Shown one piece after another: positions 1-9,744 of a stretch of 64,000 bases of DNA. This DNA is from Pigmentiphaga aceris (GTDB lineage: Bacteria; Pseudomonadota; Gammaproteobacteria; Burkholderiales; Burkholderiaceae_B), in contig NZ_CP043046.1 of the NCBI RefSeq assembly GCF_008119665.1, forward strand, positions 6,014,001 to 6,078,000, written 5' to 3'. The stretch's first letter is position 1, and each line of letters starts with the position of its first letter. The notes under the pieces were generated by a model. It did no database searches. It was not told the DNA's origin and worked only from the letters and a program-made list of their open reading frames with translations. The translations under genes were made by a program, and so were the position numbers.

Positions 1-88
1 CCCCCAGGGGGACCTGCATCAAAGGTGATCCCCGGGAGTGTCTCGTGGGCGCACTTCTGCAGGCACCCCCGCCTGCTCGATCAACGTA

Positions 89-1156
89 TCAGGGGATCAG
101 CCGATCTGCCCGCAGTTGCGTGAACAGGTCGAAGAAGGACTCATCCGTTGCCTGGTAGGCGGTGAAGCCCAGCTTGCGGCTGTTGGCCATGTCGGTCATG
201 ACTTCAATGGGCCGGCCCAGATCCAGATCGGTATGCCAGGGCGACGCGAGGCGCGTCAGATCGGGTTCCACCAGACCATGCCGTTGCGCGATGTCGCGCC
301 AGAGGGGGCCGTCACCGGCCATCTCGGCTTCCAGCGGATGAAGGGTGCCGTCGAAACCGACAGCCTTCACGCCGAACCAGTCGGCCAGCCATCCCCACAA
401 CCAGCTCCAGCGGAAAATGTCGCCGTTGACGATGTTGAAGGCTTGGTTGCGTGCGGCCGGCGTTTTTGCCGCCCACACCAGCTGCTGCGCCAGTACCCGG
501 GCGTCGGTCACATCCGACAGGCCTTTCCACTGCGCTTCCGACCCGGGCCAGCGGAACGGCCGTCCGGTTTCCTTGCAGATCGACGCGTAGACGGCCAGCG
601 TGGTGCCCAGGTTCATCGCGTTGCCCACGGCCTTGCCGATGACGGTGTGCGGGCGGTGGATGCTCCAGCCGAAGCCGTCACGTGCGGCGGCAGCGTAGAC
701 CTCGTCTTCCTGCGCGTAGTAGAAGTTCTCGACATCCAGCCGTGGCCGAGATTCGCGAAGGGGTGTGGGGGGCAGTACGCCTTCGCGTGCATAGGCGTCG
801 AAGGGGCCAAGGTAATGCTTGAGCCCGGTGACCAGTGCCACATGCCGCACGTGCCTGCCGGCCGACAAGGCCTCAAGCAGGTTGCGCACCATGGCGGCGT
901 TGACCCGAATGTTCTCGGCTTCCGTGGTTTGCCGCATCCAGGTGGTGATGAACACGTGGCTGGGTGCCACGTCTTGCAATGCGTGCCACAGGCTGCCCGG
1001 GTCGAGCAGGTCGGCGGCAATCGGCACCACGCCTGGCACGCCTGCGTCGGGCTTGCGTGCCAGTCCGTACACTTTCCATCCGTCAGCGATCAGGGCGCGG
1101 GCGGCATTGCTGCCAGTTATGCCGCTTGCACCGGCGATCAGGGCGACCTTGCTCAT
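89..1156 (-). CDS. PRISE-type SDR reductase
   Basis: NAD(P)-dependent reductase of the extended short-chain dehydrogenase superfamily, 355 residues, probably cytosolic. The N-terminus carries the Rossmann nucleotide-binding motif GASGITG at residues 9-15. Near residue 145 lies FYYAQED, the signature of the progesterone 5-beta-reductase/iridoid synthase-like (PRISE) subfamily, whose tyrosine is catalytic. The ATG at 1156 is preferred over an upstream in-frame codon because it has a GGAG ribosome site six bases upstream and begins directly with MSKVALIAG. Family members reduce activated C=C bonds of enones. The natural substrate cannot be told from sequence, and its neighbours give no pathway clue. 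Confidence 0.8.
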   Translation of the reverse strand: MSKVALIAGASGITGSNAARALIADGWKVYGLARKPDAGVPGVVPIAADLLDPGSLWHALQDVAPSHVFITTWMRQTTEAENIRVNAAMVRNLLEALSAGRHVRHVALVTGLKHYLGPFDAYAREGVLPPTPLRESRPRLDVENFYYAQEDEVYAAAARDGFGWSIHRPHTVIGKAVGNAMNLGTTLAVYASICKETGRPFRWPGSEAQWKGLSDVTDARVLAQQLVWAAKTPAARNQAFNIVNGDIFRWSWLWGWLADWFGVKAVGFDGTLHPLEAEMAGDGPLWRDIAQRHGLVEPDLTRLASPWHTDLDLGRPIEVMTDMANSRKLGFTAYQATDESFFDLFTQLRADRLIP

Positions 1157-1204
1157 GCTGACTCCACACGACGTATCCAGGCCGCCCATGATACGGGCGG
1201 TGGT

Positions 1205-2278
1205 TCACGCGTAGCGTAGCGAAGGCTTTTCAGTACGTTCCCGAAGGTAAGCGCTCAGGGGTTTCTCGACCCACAGATGGAAGGCCACCGCCACGATCAC
1301 GCACACGATGAAGGTACCGACGTAGGTGATGACGGCACCCAGCATGCCAAGCTGACCCAGACCTATTGCCATCGCCAGCTTGCAGACAATGGACAGCACT
1401 GGGTAGTGAATCAGGTACAGCACAAAGGACGCGTTGCCCAGCAGCTGCATCCAGCGGTTGCCCATCACGACCTGCCCCTTGTCTTCGGCCCGCACCAGAC
1501 CAATCGCCAGGAAGCCAGCAGCAATACCGTAGATCAGCGTGCGGCCGTCATTGTCGAAGCTGCTGTCATGGACGGTCAGCGAGGCAACCACCCCGAAGAT
1601 GATCAAGGCCAGCACCGCCAGCCGCATCGGCTTTTCGATCACGACCTTGGACGACTTGTTGATCATGGCAACCAACATGCCGATGGCGAACAGCCACAGG
1701 TACGGACTGAGGATGAACGACACTACGAAGGGTTGGTGGACATCCAGGTAGAACAGCTTGAGTCCTACCCACGCAGCCACCATGATCGGCAGGAACCACT
1801 TGCTGATGATCAGCAGGCCGAACAGCAGGTAGAAAAATACCTCGTGATGGAGCGTCCAGGCCACCGTGATGACTGGAGCACCGGTGCCGCCGATCACGTT
1901 CTTGTCCTGCGGGATCAGGAACAGGCCCTTCACCAGGATTTCAAGATCGTGTGGCACCGTGTCGCGTGTTGCCGGAATGGCCACCGCGAGGAAGAACACG
2001 GCGAAGAAGATCGCCCAGAAGACCGGGAACACGCGTATGAAGCGCTTGCTCAGGTACCGTCCCAGCCGGTGCGGTTTCGAGAAATCCGAGCTGTGTGCGG
2101 TGCAGATGATGAAGCCGCTGAGCACAAAGAAGGAATCGATACAGAGCATGCCGAACGAGAACGGGATCTTGAATATGTCTGTCCCGAAATACTTGTCTGC
2201 GGCCAGCGTCAGCCCCAGGTGATAGAGCACCACCACGATGGCCGCGATGGCCCGTCCTGATTGCAATGACTTGTACAT
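1205..2278 (-). CDS. Acyltransferase 3 family membrane protein
   Basis: Integral membrane acyltransferase of the OafA/YrhL (acyltransferase_3) family, 357 residues, with about ten hydrophobic segments. The first segment has the family pattern SGRAIAAIVVVLYHLG, including the conserved arginine and the histidine at residue 20. Such enzymes O-acylate lipopolysaccharide, peptidoglycan or exported oligosaccharides from the cytoplasmic side. It begins with ATG at 2278 and lies 48 bases downstream of the reductase start on the same strand, so it is probably its own unit. No surface-polysaccharide genes are nearby, so the acceptor is unknown. Confidence 0.82.
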   Translation of the reverse strand: MYKSLQSGRAIAAIVVVLYHLGLTLAADKYFGTDIFKIPFSFGMLCIDSFFVLSGFIICTAHSSDFSKPHRLGRYLSKRFIRVFPVFWAIFFAVFFLAVAIPATRDTVPHDLEILVKGLFLIPQDKNVIGGTGAPVITVAWTLHHEVFFYLLFGLLIISKWFLPIMVAAWVGLKLFYLDVHQPFVVSFILSPYLWLFAIGMLVAMINKSSKVVIEKPMRLAVLALIIFGVVASLTVHDSSFDNDGRTLIYGIAAGFLAIGLVRAEDKGQVVMGNRWMQLLGNASFVLYLIHYPVLSIVCKLAMAIGLGQLGMLGAVITYVGTFIVCVIVAVAFHLWVEKPLSAYLRERTEKPSLRYA

Positions 2279-2445
2279 ACGCCGACCTTTCGCTGTTGGG
2301 TGTGTCGTGAAGACGAGTCCCGCGCCTCAATCTCATCCGTGGGGGGAGGGACTTGAGCTCGACTATCAGCGTTTTCCGGCCGGTTGGGCATGCCCCGCTC
2401 TGCATTGTTTAGAAACTCGGGCATAGCGCAAACCCCACGCTCGCG

Positions 2446-3282
2446 TCAGTACAGGTACAGCAGAAACAGCGGCAGCGAATTGAAGCCAGCATGCATGGCA
2501 ATGGCGGCACCGATGCCTTGACGCACCCGCATCCAGGCCAGCACCAGGCCGGTGAACCATTGCGGCAGCACCACCAGCGGCAACAGCCACCAAGCGGTGT
2601 CGCCGCCCTGGTAGTTGCCAAGGTGGCCTAGCGCGAACGCCAGCACCGACAGATGCAGGTAGATGGGGAAACGGCGGCGCAAGCGGCGCAGACGTGCCCA
2701 CGGCAAGGCCTGTGTGGGCTGCAGCACCTGTACCAGCCGCCATGCGCCCAGCGACACGACGATCAGGGCCAGCCACCAACCTGGCCCGAGCAGAAATGCG
2801 GCGGCGGCCATCAGGGTATACAGCGGCCAACCAGGCGGTCTGCGCAGCCAGAAACGGAACAACATCTCTTCGACCAGCGGTGCCCACAGCACCACATAGG
2901 GCCACTGGGATGGCAGAAGTGGGCGGACCCGCTCTACCCCATTGCCATCGGCCACGCCGACGGCAAGCGGCCCCAGCACCATGAAATTGACGGTCCAGAG
3001 CACAACCAGCCAGAACAGCAGGCGTGACAGCGCAAGGCCGGACGTCCACTCTGCTGCGGCACCGGACACAGGCACGCGACCGGCCAGCCGGCCAGCCCCG
3101 CGCCGCAACGTCGGGTGTTTCAGAAAGGCCAGGAAATCGCCCAGTTCGCGCCAGAGCGAAAGACGGCCAGGTGTGGTCGGGGATTTACCGGCTTGTGTGT
3201 CAGCCGGATCAAGACGGCGGTCCGACACGCGCGGGCCCGGAGCCTGGTCCTGGTCAGCGCCGTCTTGCCCGCCCGGTGTCAT
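2446..3282 (-). CDS. CPBP family intramembrane protease
   Basis: Multi-pass membrane protein of 278 residues with the CPBP (CAAX protease and bacteriocin-processing, Abi) motifs. These are EEMLFR around residue 140, a histidine in [10 protein letters not shown], and HAGFN near the C-terminus. In this family the glutamates and histidines coordinate the metal. The first 75 residues are hydrophilic and rich in Gly, Pro and Asp, longer than usual, so the true start could lie further in. It overlaps the end of pth by four bases (ATGA), so the two are translationally coupled. Its function is unknown; family members act in prenyl-protein processing or bacteriocin self-immunity. Confidence 0.75.
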   Translation of the reverse strand: MTPGGQDGADQDQAPGPRVSDRRLDPADTQAGKSPTTPGRLSLWRELGDFLAFLKHPTLRRGAGRLAGRVPVSGAAAEWTSGLALSRLLFWLVVLWTVNFMVLGPLAVGVADGNGVERVRPLLPSQWPYVVLWAPLVEEMLFRFWLRRPPGWPLYTLMAAAAFLLGPGWWLALIVVSLGAWRLVQVLQPTQALPWARLRRLRRRFPIYLHLSVLAFALGHLGNYQGGDTAWWLLPLVVLPQWFTGLVLAWMRVRQGIGAAIAMHAGFNSLPLFLLYLY

Positions 3283-3881
3283 TTCTCGTTGGCCGTGTGC
3301 AGCGAGTGCGTCGCGCGTTCGACATCGCCTTTCAGCAGGAAGGGAATGACGACGCGGCAGCGGTCGATGGTTTGATCGATGGGTGTCTGCTCTTCACGAC
3401 GTGGGGGGTGCAGCACAAAGTCCGCCACGGGTTGCGCAAGGTTCAAGGTGCGCGGGTGACCGATACCCAGACGCAGCCGCCAGAAATTCGGTGTGCCCAA
3501 GGCGGCCTGAATATCTTTCAATCCGTTGTGGCCGGCATGCCCGCCGCCTTGTTTCATCTTCACCTGGCCCGGCAGCAGATCCAGTTCGTCGTGGGCAACC
3601 AGCACCTGTTCCGGATTGAACTTGTAGAACCTTGCGACCGCGCCCACCGCTTGGCCTGAGCGGTTCATGTAGGTCATGGGCTGGAGCAAGATGATCTGCT
3701 CGCCATCGACACGTGCCTTGGCGACGTTGCCGAAGAAGGCTTTTTCGAAGCTGAAGCTGGTTTTCAGATCGCCCGCAATCTGGTCAAGCAGCCAGAAACC
3801 GGCGTTGTGGCGCGTGCGTTCGTATTCCGGCCCGGGATTGCCGAGGCCGACGATCAGGCGAATGGGAGAGACAAGAGGCAT
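3279..3881 (-). CDS. pth: Peptidyl-tRNA hydrolase
   Basis: Hydrolyses the ester of peptidyl-tRNA released by abortive translation, recycling tRNA in the cytosol. It has 200 residues, a normal length. The N-terminus [19 protein letters not shown] carries the family signature, with Asn15 and the catalytic His25 corresponding to N10 and H20 of the E. coli enzyme. MTYMNRSG and the substrate-binding [11 protein letters not shown] segment are also present. It follows prs and rplY in the usual betaproteobacterial order, but a strong terminator separates it from rplY, so it probably has its own promoter in the 165-base spacer. The CPBP gene overlaps its stop codon. Confidence 0.97.
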   Translation of the reverse strand: MPLVSPIRLIVGLGNPGPEYERTRHNAGFWLLDQIAGDLKTSFSFEKAFFGNVAKARVDGEQIILLQPMTYMNRSGQAVGAVARFYKFNPEQVLVAHDELDLLPGQVKMKQGGGHAGHNGLKDIQAALGTPNFWRLRLGIGHPRTLNLAQPVADFVLHPPRREEQTPIDQTIDRCRVVIPFLLKGDVERATHSLHTANEK

Positions 3882-3981
3882 TGCGATTCATGGGCCGGGT
3901 CGTGGACAGGTGCCATTGTAGGCGCTGGCATCTGGCTCGACGGCTGCGCAAGCGCGAATCGCCGTTGGGTGTGCGCCCATG

Positions 3982-4015
3982 AAAAAACCCGCCAGGCTTG
4001 CACCTGGCGGGTTTT
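3982..4015 (-). terminator. Intrinsic terminator after rplY
   Basis: A perfect 9-bp stem (CCCGCCAGG/CCTGGCGGG) with a six-base loop. Read on the minus strand it is followed by six T residues. It lies 32 bases past the rplY stop and should end the prs-rplY transcript before pth. Confidence 0.9.
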
Positions 4016-4046
4016 CATCTTCGACGCGCAAGCGTCGAGGAAATGC

Positions 4047-4649
4047 TTATTCTGCTGCGCCTTCGGCTTCGTCTTCAGCCGAGACCAGCGGAGCCAGTGC
4101 CGTCACGACAGCCGGATCTTCTTCGTTGCCGTGGTTCGGCAGGGTCACGCCCTTCGGCAGCTTCAGTTCCGACAGGTGGATCGACTGGCCAACTTCCAGA
4201 GCCGACAGGTCGACTTCGATGAACTGGGGCAGGTCTGCCGGCAGCACATTGATGTCGAGTTCGTTCAGCACGTGGTTGATGATGGCGTTGCCCAGCTTCA
4301 CAGCCGGCGAGACATCAGCGTTGATGAAATGCAGCGGCACCTTGACGTGGATCGATTGCTTTTCGTTCACGCGCTGGAAGTCAACGTGCAGAACTTGTTG
4401 CTTGTAGGGGTGCCATTGCACAGCACGCAGCAGCACTTTTTCGACCTTGCCCGCGACGTCGAGGTCGAGGATGGACGAGTGGAACTCTTCTTTACGCAGC
4501 GCGTGGTAGATCGAGTTGTGATCGAGTTCGATGCTGGCGGCTTGGGTGCCAACGCCGTAGACGACGGCGGGCACGCGGCCTGCGCGGCGCAGGCGGCGGC
4601 TCGCACTCGATCCCTGTACGCTGCGCTCGGTGGCGATAACGGTGGTCAT
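4047..4649 (-). CDS. rplY: 50S ribosomal protein L25/general stress protein Ctc
   Basis: Large-subunit protein that binds 5S rRNA. This is the long 200-residue form with an N-terminal L25 domain (about 1-95) and a C-terminal beta domain of the TL5/CTC type, ending in an acidic tail (EDEAEGAAE). The ATG at 4649 is chosen because GGAG lies eight bases upstream and the protein then starts with the typical [10 protein letters not shown]; reading further upstream adds residues unlike L25. It is downstream of prs, with a hairpin in the 137-base spacer, and ends at a strong terminator. Confidence 0.97.
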   Translation of the reverse strand: MTTVIATERSVQGSSASRRLRRAGRVPAVVYGVGTQAASIELDHNSIYHALRKEEFHSSILDLDVAGKVEKVLLRAVQWHPYKQQVLHVDFQRVNEKQSIHVKVPLHFINADVSPAVKLGNAIINHVLNELDINVLPADLPQFIEVDLSALEVGQSIHLSELKLPKGVTLPNHGNEEDPAVVTALAPLVSAEDEAEGAAE

Positions 4650-4720
4650 AGAAGTACTCCAGGTAATGACGCCGCACGACCATCGCGCAGCGTCCGGCAC
4701 CGCCGCGACCAGCGGCACCG

Positions 4721-4751
4721 TAAAAGACCGTTGCCCCGACGGGGCAACGGT
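4721..4751 (-). terminator. Hairpin terminator/attenuator between prs and rplY
   Basis: A perfect 11-bp stem (ACCGTTGCCCC/GGGGCAACGGT) with a three-base loop. On the minus strand a short C-TTTT run follows, so it can act as a partial terminator after prs and lower rplY read-through. On the plus strand a run of seven T lies six bases beyond the stem, where it has no gene to serve. Confidence 0.6.
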
Positions 4752-4786
4752 TAAAGCGTTTTTTTCAGTGCAGCTGTTGGTTGAAT

Positions 4787-5737
4787 TTATTCAACGAACA
4801 GCGAGCTGACCGAGTCCGCGCGCGAGATGCGCAGCATGGTTTCGCCGATCAGTGCAGCGCACGACAGCTGGCGGATGCGACCGCAGTTGCGTGCTGCGTC
4901 GGACAGCGGGATGGTGTCGGTGACGACCAGCTCATCCAGGTCCGATTCGACGATGCGCGAAATTGCCGAGCCCGACAGCACCGCGTGAGTGCAATACGCG
5001 TAGACCGCGAGTGCACCACGTTGCTTCAGGACTTGGGCAGCCTTGCACAGCGTTCCGGCGGTGTCGACCATGTCATCCATGATGATGCAGGTACGACCTT
5101 CGACATCACCGATGATGTTCATGACTTCCGACACGTTGGCCTTGGGCCGACGCTTGTCGATGATCGCCAGGTCGACTTCCAGGCGCTTGGCCAGGGCCCG
5201 CGCACGCACCACACCACCGACGTCCGGCGACACAACCATCAGATTTTCGAGGCTGCGCTTCCAGATGTCGCCCAACAGAATCGGGGCGGCATAGATGTTG
5301 TCGACGGGGATGTCGAAGAAGCCTTGGATCTGGTCGGCGTGCAGGTCCATCGTCATGACACGATCGACGCCAACCACTTGAAGCATGTTGGCCACCACCT
5401 TGGCCGAGATCGCGACGCGCGCCGAGCGCGGGCGACGATCCTGGCGCGCGTAGCCGAAGTACGGCAGCGCAGCGGTGATGCGTCCGGCCGATGCGCGGCG
5501 AAGCGCGTCGACCATGACCATGATTTCCATGAGGTTATCGTTGGTCGGGACACAGGTCGGTTGCAGCACGAAAACGTCTTTACCGCGGACGTTTTCGTTG
5601 ATTTCGACCATGATTTCGCCGTCGGAGAACTTGCCGACAGTCATCTTCCCGAGGGGCAGGCCAAGGTGGCTGGCAACATCTGCAGCCAACCGGGGATTGG
5701 CCGTCCCGGTGAAGATCATGAAGTTTTCTTGCGCCAT
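4787..5737 (-). CDS. prs: Ribose-phosphate pyrophosphokinase
   Basis: Makes PRPP from ribose 5-phosphate and ATP for nucleotide, histidine, tryptophan and NAD synthesis. It is cytosolic and has the standard class I length of 316 residues. The N-terminus reads [12 protein letters not shown]. The PRPP-binding loop is visible as [10 protein letters not shown], and the flexible catalytic loop region as [11 protein letters not shown]. It sits between tRNA-Gln and rplY, the conserved order in betaproteobacteria, and may be cotranscribed with ispE and the tRNA upstream. Later in the window pyrE uses its product. Confidence 0.98.
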   Translation of the reverse strand: MAQENFMIFTGTANPRLAADVASHLGLPLGKMTVGKFSDGEIMVEINENVRGKDVFVLQPTCVPTNDNLMEIMVMVDALRRASAGRITAALPYFGYARQDRRPRSARVAISAKVVANMLQVVGVDRVMTMDLHADQIQGFFDIPVDNIYAAPILLGDIWKRSLENLMVVSPDVGGVVRARALAKRLEVDLAIIDKRRPKANVSEVMNIIGDVEGRTCIIMDDMVDTAGTLCKAAQVLKQRGALAVYAYCTHAVLSGSAISRIVESDLDELVVTDTIPLSDAARNCGRIRQLSCAALIGETMLRISRADSVSSLFVE

Positions 5738-5811
5738 GACGGGGAGGGTCCGCGGCTATGACCAGCTTGCGGGCGTGGTGCCCACAGCGCAGTCTGCATC
5801 AACAAAACAAC

Positions 5812-5859
5812 AAAGCTGTTGATCTTCCGGCAGTGTGCACCGAAAGCCTCAACAGCTTT
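5812..5859 (-). repeat. 11-bp inverted repeat between tRNA-Gln and prs
   Basis: AAAGCTGTTGA at 5812-5822 is perfectly repeated in inverse as TCAACAGCTTT at 5849-5859, with a 26-base spacer. In the minus-strand transcript it forms a hairpin just after the tRNA, followed by a T/G-rich stretch (GTTGTTTTG). It could act as a processing signal, a weak terminator for the tRNA, or part of the prs leader. Confidence 0.55.
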
Positions 5860-5871
5860 TAAGAATGAGGG

Positions 5872-5945
5872 CTGGGGAAGAAGGATTCGAACCTTCGCAT
5901 GCCGGAATCAAAATCCGGTGCCTTAACCAGCTTGGCGACTCCCCA
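5872..5945 (-). tRNA. tRNA-Gln (TTG anticodon)
   Basis: A 74-base cloverleaf on the minus strand. It begins TGGGGAGTCGCCAAGC, has an anticodon loop TTTTGAT with TTG at 5911-5909, a T-arm GGTTCGAATCC, and an acceptor strand CCCCAG pairing with the 5' end. The terminal CCA is not encoded (the DNA continues CCC). The location between ispE and prs is the usual one in beta- and gammaproteobacteria. Confidence 0.96.
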
Positions 5946-6047
5946 ACGCGTGAACATCGAACAAGTCCGACGTCCCGATAAAACTTTCTTGCTTGCATGC
6001 TTACTTATGCATGCGGCCTGCAACTTAACACATCTTCCGGTCTGAAT

Positions 6048-7040
6048 TCAGATCCAATCCAGAAGTGGGTGCACTTTTAGTCCGGCTGTTGCCTGAACCC
6101 ATCGTACGCCCTGTATTTTAGGGGCGATTTGCTGCGCTGCGGCAAGTGCCTTGGCTTCCGACTCATGTTCAGTGAAGAGACATGCGCCTGAGCCTGACAT
6201 TCTAACCTTGCATTGCGATCCGGTCGAATCGACCGCACTTGGACGACTCAAAGACCCCGCTGCAAGCAGCGCATCGACTTCCCGCGCTACCCGGGCCACT
6301 TCTTCGAACCGCGCAAACACTACAGGTTCAAGATCGTTGCGACCAAAGCAGCGTTGAAACCCAACGCTTCCAATACCCCCGACTTCGTCAGCAGCACTGG
6401 TTTTTCCTGTAAGCCCTCCCCCCGAAGAAAGATTAAGACTCGCAGAAAAGTCCGCTATTGTGATCAGTGGCGTGTCCCTTGTCAAGTCCGGCGCAGTAAA
6501 TATTGCGCCAGTCGGCACACTCGCATTCGGCTGAATCACAACATACCAGCGCTCGGGCAAGGTCACGGCCTGCAAATCCTCGCCCACGCCTTCGGCAAAT
6601 GCGTTCTGGCCGAACACAAAAACCGGCACATCGGCCCCCAGCGTCAGGCCGATTCGCATCAATTCCTGGCGCGACAGACCGGTGTTCCACAGCCGATTCA
6701 GCGCCACCAGCACACTGGCGGCGTCGCTGGAACCACCACCCAGACCACCGCCGGCAGGCAGATTTTTTTCCAGCGCCACGTTCACGCCATAGCTGGTGCC
6801 GGTTGCCTTCTGCAGCGCCAGGGCGGCTCGCAGGCTCAGGTCGATTTCCTCCGGCACACCCGGCAGGTCGATCGCCCGCACCACGCGACCATCGTCGCGA
6901 CGTTCCAGCTGGATGCGATCCTGCACGTCGATGAAACGAAACACGGTTTGCAGCAGGTGATAGCCGTCGGCACGCCGGCCGGTCACGTGCAGGAACAGGT
7001 TCAGCTTGGCGGGTGCGGGGATGTCGTGCAGAGCGGGCAT
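6048..7040 (-). CDS. ispE: 4-diphosphocytidyl-2-C-methyl-D-erythritol kinase
   Basis: GHMP kinase of the non-mevalonate isoprenoid pathway; it phosphorylates CDP-methylerythritol at the 2-OH in the cytosol. PAKLNLFLHV and DGYHLLQTV at the N-terminus and the ATP-binding loop LPAGGGLGGGSSDAA are textbook, as is the C-terminal RMSGSGAC. At 330 residues it is 30-40 longer than usual. The extra length lies in two insertions, a Gly/Ser-rich one around residues 200-225 and another around 265-280. The 3' half is visibly less GC-rich than its neighbours. The start ATG gives MPALHDIPAPAKLNLF. The catalytic motifs are all present, so it is probably functional. Confidence 0.95.
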   Translation of the reverse strand: MPALHDIPAPAKLNLFLHVTGRRADGYHLLQTVFRFIDVQDRIQLERRDDGRVVRAIDLPGVPEEIDLSLRAALALQKATGTSYGVNVALEKNLPAGGGLGGGSSDAASVLVALNRLWNTGLSRQELMRIGLTLGADVPVFVFGQNAFAEGVGEDLQAVTLPERWYVVIQPNASVPTGAIFTAPDLTRDTPLITIADFSASLNLSSGGGLTGKTSAADEVGGIGSVGFQRCFGRNDLEPVVFARFEEVARVAREVDALLAAGSLSRPSAVDSTGSQCKVRMSGSGACLFTEHESEAKALAAAQQIAPKIQGVRWVQATAGLKVHPLLDWI

Positions 7041-7194
7041 GGCGGAGACAGGGCGAAGAAAAACGGGCCGGGCAAAACCCGAGGTCGCGTGGACCAGTCC
7101 GGGTACGCCTGCAAAAAGAACGCCCCCGGGTGGACGGCGGGGCCGAACGAATCCGGCCGATGGCTTACCTGGTGACGACTTATTCCGTGATGAC

Positions 7195-7791
7195 TTATTC
7201 AGTGATCACCAGGCGAAGGTCGATGGTGCGGCCCGGCTCGGCGCGCGTCATGTGCAGACGCACCGGACCGGTGTCATCGTATTGGCTCACGCGAACGTCC
7301 CAGCCGTCTTGCTCGAAGGCGGTTGCACGGGATTTTTCATCGCGAGCAGAGACTTGTCCGCGCGGCGCATCTGCCACCCGTCCACGCAGCCAGTCGCGCA
7401 GACCGGCCACCGGAATCGGGCTGCCCAGCGCCCGCGCAGCCAGTCCGTCCGGATCGGCGGCAAAGGTCTCGCGGCCGTTCGATTCGCGCAGCATGGCACC
7501 GTCCGGGCCGGATTCGACCCGCGCCAGCGTCGTGCCCAGTGGGTTCGCCAGATCGAGCACCAGTTTGCGCCCGTCGTCCTGCCAGGCAAAGCCGCCCTGA
7601 ATCGCTTCCGGCTCTTCCATCGGACGTTGCACACGCAGCGCAAAACGCCCGACACGTGAAATGGTGGTGGCAGCGTCACCCTCTTCGTTCTTGGCAATAC
7701 GCTGCGGCGTGGCGCAGGCCGCCAGCACCGAGGCCGCAGCCAGGGTGAGCAGCATGCGACGGCCACGACGCATGGCGGTCGACGCCGCCAT
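7195..7791 (-). CDS. lolB: Outer-membrane lipoprotein LolB
   Basis: Receives lipoproteins from periplasmic LolA and inserts them in the outer membrane. It has 198 residues, with a lipoprotein signal ending in the lipobox LAAC (Cys26), followed by a LolA/LolB-type beta fold containing FAWQDD, LDLANPLG and an acidic DWLRGR segment. The start at 7791 makes a TGATG junction with the upstream TPR gene, so their translation is coupled; a second ATG 18 bases further in is possible. Its last codons and stop are tandemly duplicated just downstream. ispE follows, as in other betaproteobacteria. Confidence 0.92.
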   Translation of the reverse strand: MAASTAMRRGRRMLLTLAAASVLAACATPQRIAKNEEGDAATTISRVGRFALRVQRPMEEPEAIQGGFAWQDDGRKLVLDLANPLGTTLARVESGPDGAMLRESNGRETFAADPDGLAARALGSPIPVAGLRDWLRGRVADAPRGQVSARDEKSRATAFEQDGWDVRVSQYDDTGPVRLHMTRAEPGRTIDLRLVITE

Positions 7792-9638
7792 CAAAGCGTG
7801 GCCCCCAGGCGCGTCAAGGTGGCGCGCAGCGACGCGTTGGCGGGTTCCTGACGATTGGCGTCTTGCCACAGGCTGCGTGCTTCGTCGCGCTGGCCGGACA
7901 CCCACAGGACTTCGCCCAGGTGAACCGCGATTTCAGTGTCCTGACGAATGCTGTAGGCACGGCGCAGGAAGTACAACGCCTGGGTGTTGTTGCCCTGGCG
8001 GTAGTAGACCCAGCCCATGCTGTCCAGAATGAACGCGTCATCCGGGGACAGCGACAAGGCCTTTTCGATCAGGGTGCGCGCTTCGTCCAGACGCTCATTG
8101 CGGTCGGCCAGCGAGTACCCCAGTGCATTGAATGCATGGGCGTGGCTGGGTTGCAGCACGATCAGGCGACGCAGGAGCGTCTCCATTTCGGTCATGCGGC
8201 CTTCGCGTTCGTACAGCATTGCCAGTTCGTACATGATGTCGGGCGTGTCTGGCAGCCGCTTATTGGCGGCTTCCAGCACACTCAGGACTTCCGCCGTCTG
8301 ACCAGCGCGGCGCAGCACCTGGGCTTCGGTCAGTGCCACCAGCGCAGCTTCACTGTCCTCAGAAGTGGGGATGGCACGCAGCAAGGCGCGGGCAGCGGGC
8401 ACATCACCCTGCTGGCCGCGCAGCACGGCCTGACGCAGCTGTGCCGTCAGGCGCGCTTCGGGCTCTTCAATGCGACTGAGCAGGTTGAAGGCCTCTTCAG
8501 GCTGCTTCTGCTGCTCGGCGATATCTGCCAGCAACAGCAGCACATTGGTGGGATCGGGCACACCCGATGCCCCCGCCTCCGCGCGCTGCGCCTGGATGCT
8601 CAGGAACTGGTTCAGAAAGACCTTGGCCTGATCGAGTTGGCCCGACTGGTAGGCGATCAAGCCCTGCAGGTACAGGACTTCGAAATCTTCCGGGTTGCGC
8701 TTGGCCATGCCGGCCAGTTCGGTCTGCGCGCTGGTGTAGTCCTGGCGCTGCGCGAAGGCACGCACCACCATCAGGCGCAGATCACGCGCTTCAGGCTGGG
8801 CACCCAGGAATTGGCGGGCATCCTGAATGGCGCGGTCGGGCTCGGTTTCGATCCCGAACTGCAACAGCAGCATTGCCGCGAATTCCCACTGTGGACGCAA
8901 GGCCAATGCCGCGCGCGCTTCGGCCATGCCGCGCTGCGTGTCACCAGCAAGCCCTGCGGCCTGCGCAATGGCGATGTGCGCCTCGGGCAAATTGAGCACA
9001 TCGGACAGCGCCGTTTCCAACACTTTCAGGGCGTCCTGCTTGTTTTCGATGCGCGCCAGCACCCGCTGCGCGCGAGCGATTGCCGCCGGCTTGTCGTTTG
9101 CGGTGCGGATGCGTTCACGCAAGGTGGCACCCAGGCCATCGACACGGCCGCTGGCAGCGGCCAGCGACAATTCGGCCTGCTTGGCTTCCGGGTCCAGCGG
9201 GTCGATGTTGGACCACGCCTGTGCAGCCAGATAAGCAGCCGGGAAATCGCCAGCAGCCATCGAGAATTCAAGCGCGCGACGCGCCAGGCGCGGATCGCGG
9301 GTCTTCACCGCCAGATCGGTCAGCGTGCTGGCAGCCGCATCCGTGGCACCGCGCTGGGCGGCGATCTCGGACGCAAGAATCTGGAACAGCAATTCGCCAG
9401 TCAGTTCGACCGATGGCAATTCTGGCGTACGACGCGGCCCCGCCGGGGGCGGACGCAGCATGAGCGTCTCGCCATTCGGCCCTTTGGCCGGCTGGAGACT
9501 GGGCAGCGATCCACCGCCCGCAGGCGCAGGCACCACCACATCCGGTGTCTGCGCGAGCACGGCAAGCCCCACTCCGAGGCTCAGGCCGACGCCCAAACTG
9601 AGCGACGCCAACCCTCGGCGGTACGAAATCAACGACAT
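7791..9638 (-). CDS. Secreted TPR-repeat protein
   Basis: A 615-residue exported protein: a signal peptide (residues 1-29, ending VLAQ), a Pro/Gly-rich linker to about residue 75, then repeated helical pairs of the TPR type over most of the rest. Clear repeat units include [36 protein letters not shown] and [15 protein letters not shown] near the C-terminus. It is periplasmic or attached to the envelope. The gene is consistently found before lolB in Burkholderiales, and the TGATG overlap with lolB suggests a shared role in lipoprotein or outer-membrane assembly. The exact function is not established. Confidence 0.85.
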   Translation of the reverse strand: MSLISYRRGLASLSLGVGLSLGVGLAVLAQTPDVVVPAPAGGGSLPSLQPAKGPNGETLMLRPPPAGPRRTPELPSVELTGELLFQILASEIAAQRGATDAAASTLTDLAVKTRDPRLARRALEFSMAAGDFPAAYLAAQAWSNIDPLDPEAKQAELSLAAASGRVDGLGATLRERIRTANDKPAAIARAQRVLARIENKQDALKVLETALSDVLNLPEAHIAIAQAAGLAGDTQRGMAEARAALALRPQWEFAAMLLLQFGIETEPDRAIQDARQFLGAQPEARDLRLMVVRAFAQRQDYTSAQTELAGMAKRNPEDFEVLYLQGLIAYQSGQLDQAKVFLNQFLSIQAQRAEAGASGVPDPTNVLLLLADIAEQQKQPEEAFNLLSRIEEPEARLTAQLRQAVLRGQQGDVPAARALLRAIPTSEDSEAALVALTEAQVLRRAGQTAEVLSVLEAANKRLPDTPDIMYELAMLYEREGRMTEMETLLRRLIVLQPSHAHAFNALGYSLADRNERLDEARTLIEKALSLSPDDAFILDSMGWVYYRQGNNTQALYFLRRAYSIRQDTEIAVHLGEVLWVSGQRDEARSLWQDANRQEPANASLRATLTRLGATL

Positions 9639-9744
9639 GGCACAATCCTTGTGGTCCGGCGATCCCCGATGCGAGCTGCGGCGCGTGCGGCGACCGCCTG
9701 CACATACGCCACGCTACCGCGCGCCAGACATCCTTGTTTCCATC

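Noticed and set aside
4727..4770. Plus-strand terminator at the prs-rplY hairpin
   Set aside because: A T run exists on the plus strand, but six bases from the stem and with no plus-strand gene upstream; the minus-strand reading fits the genes.
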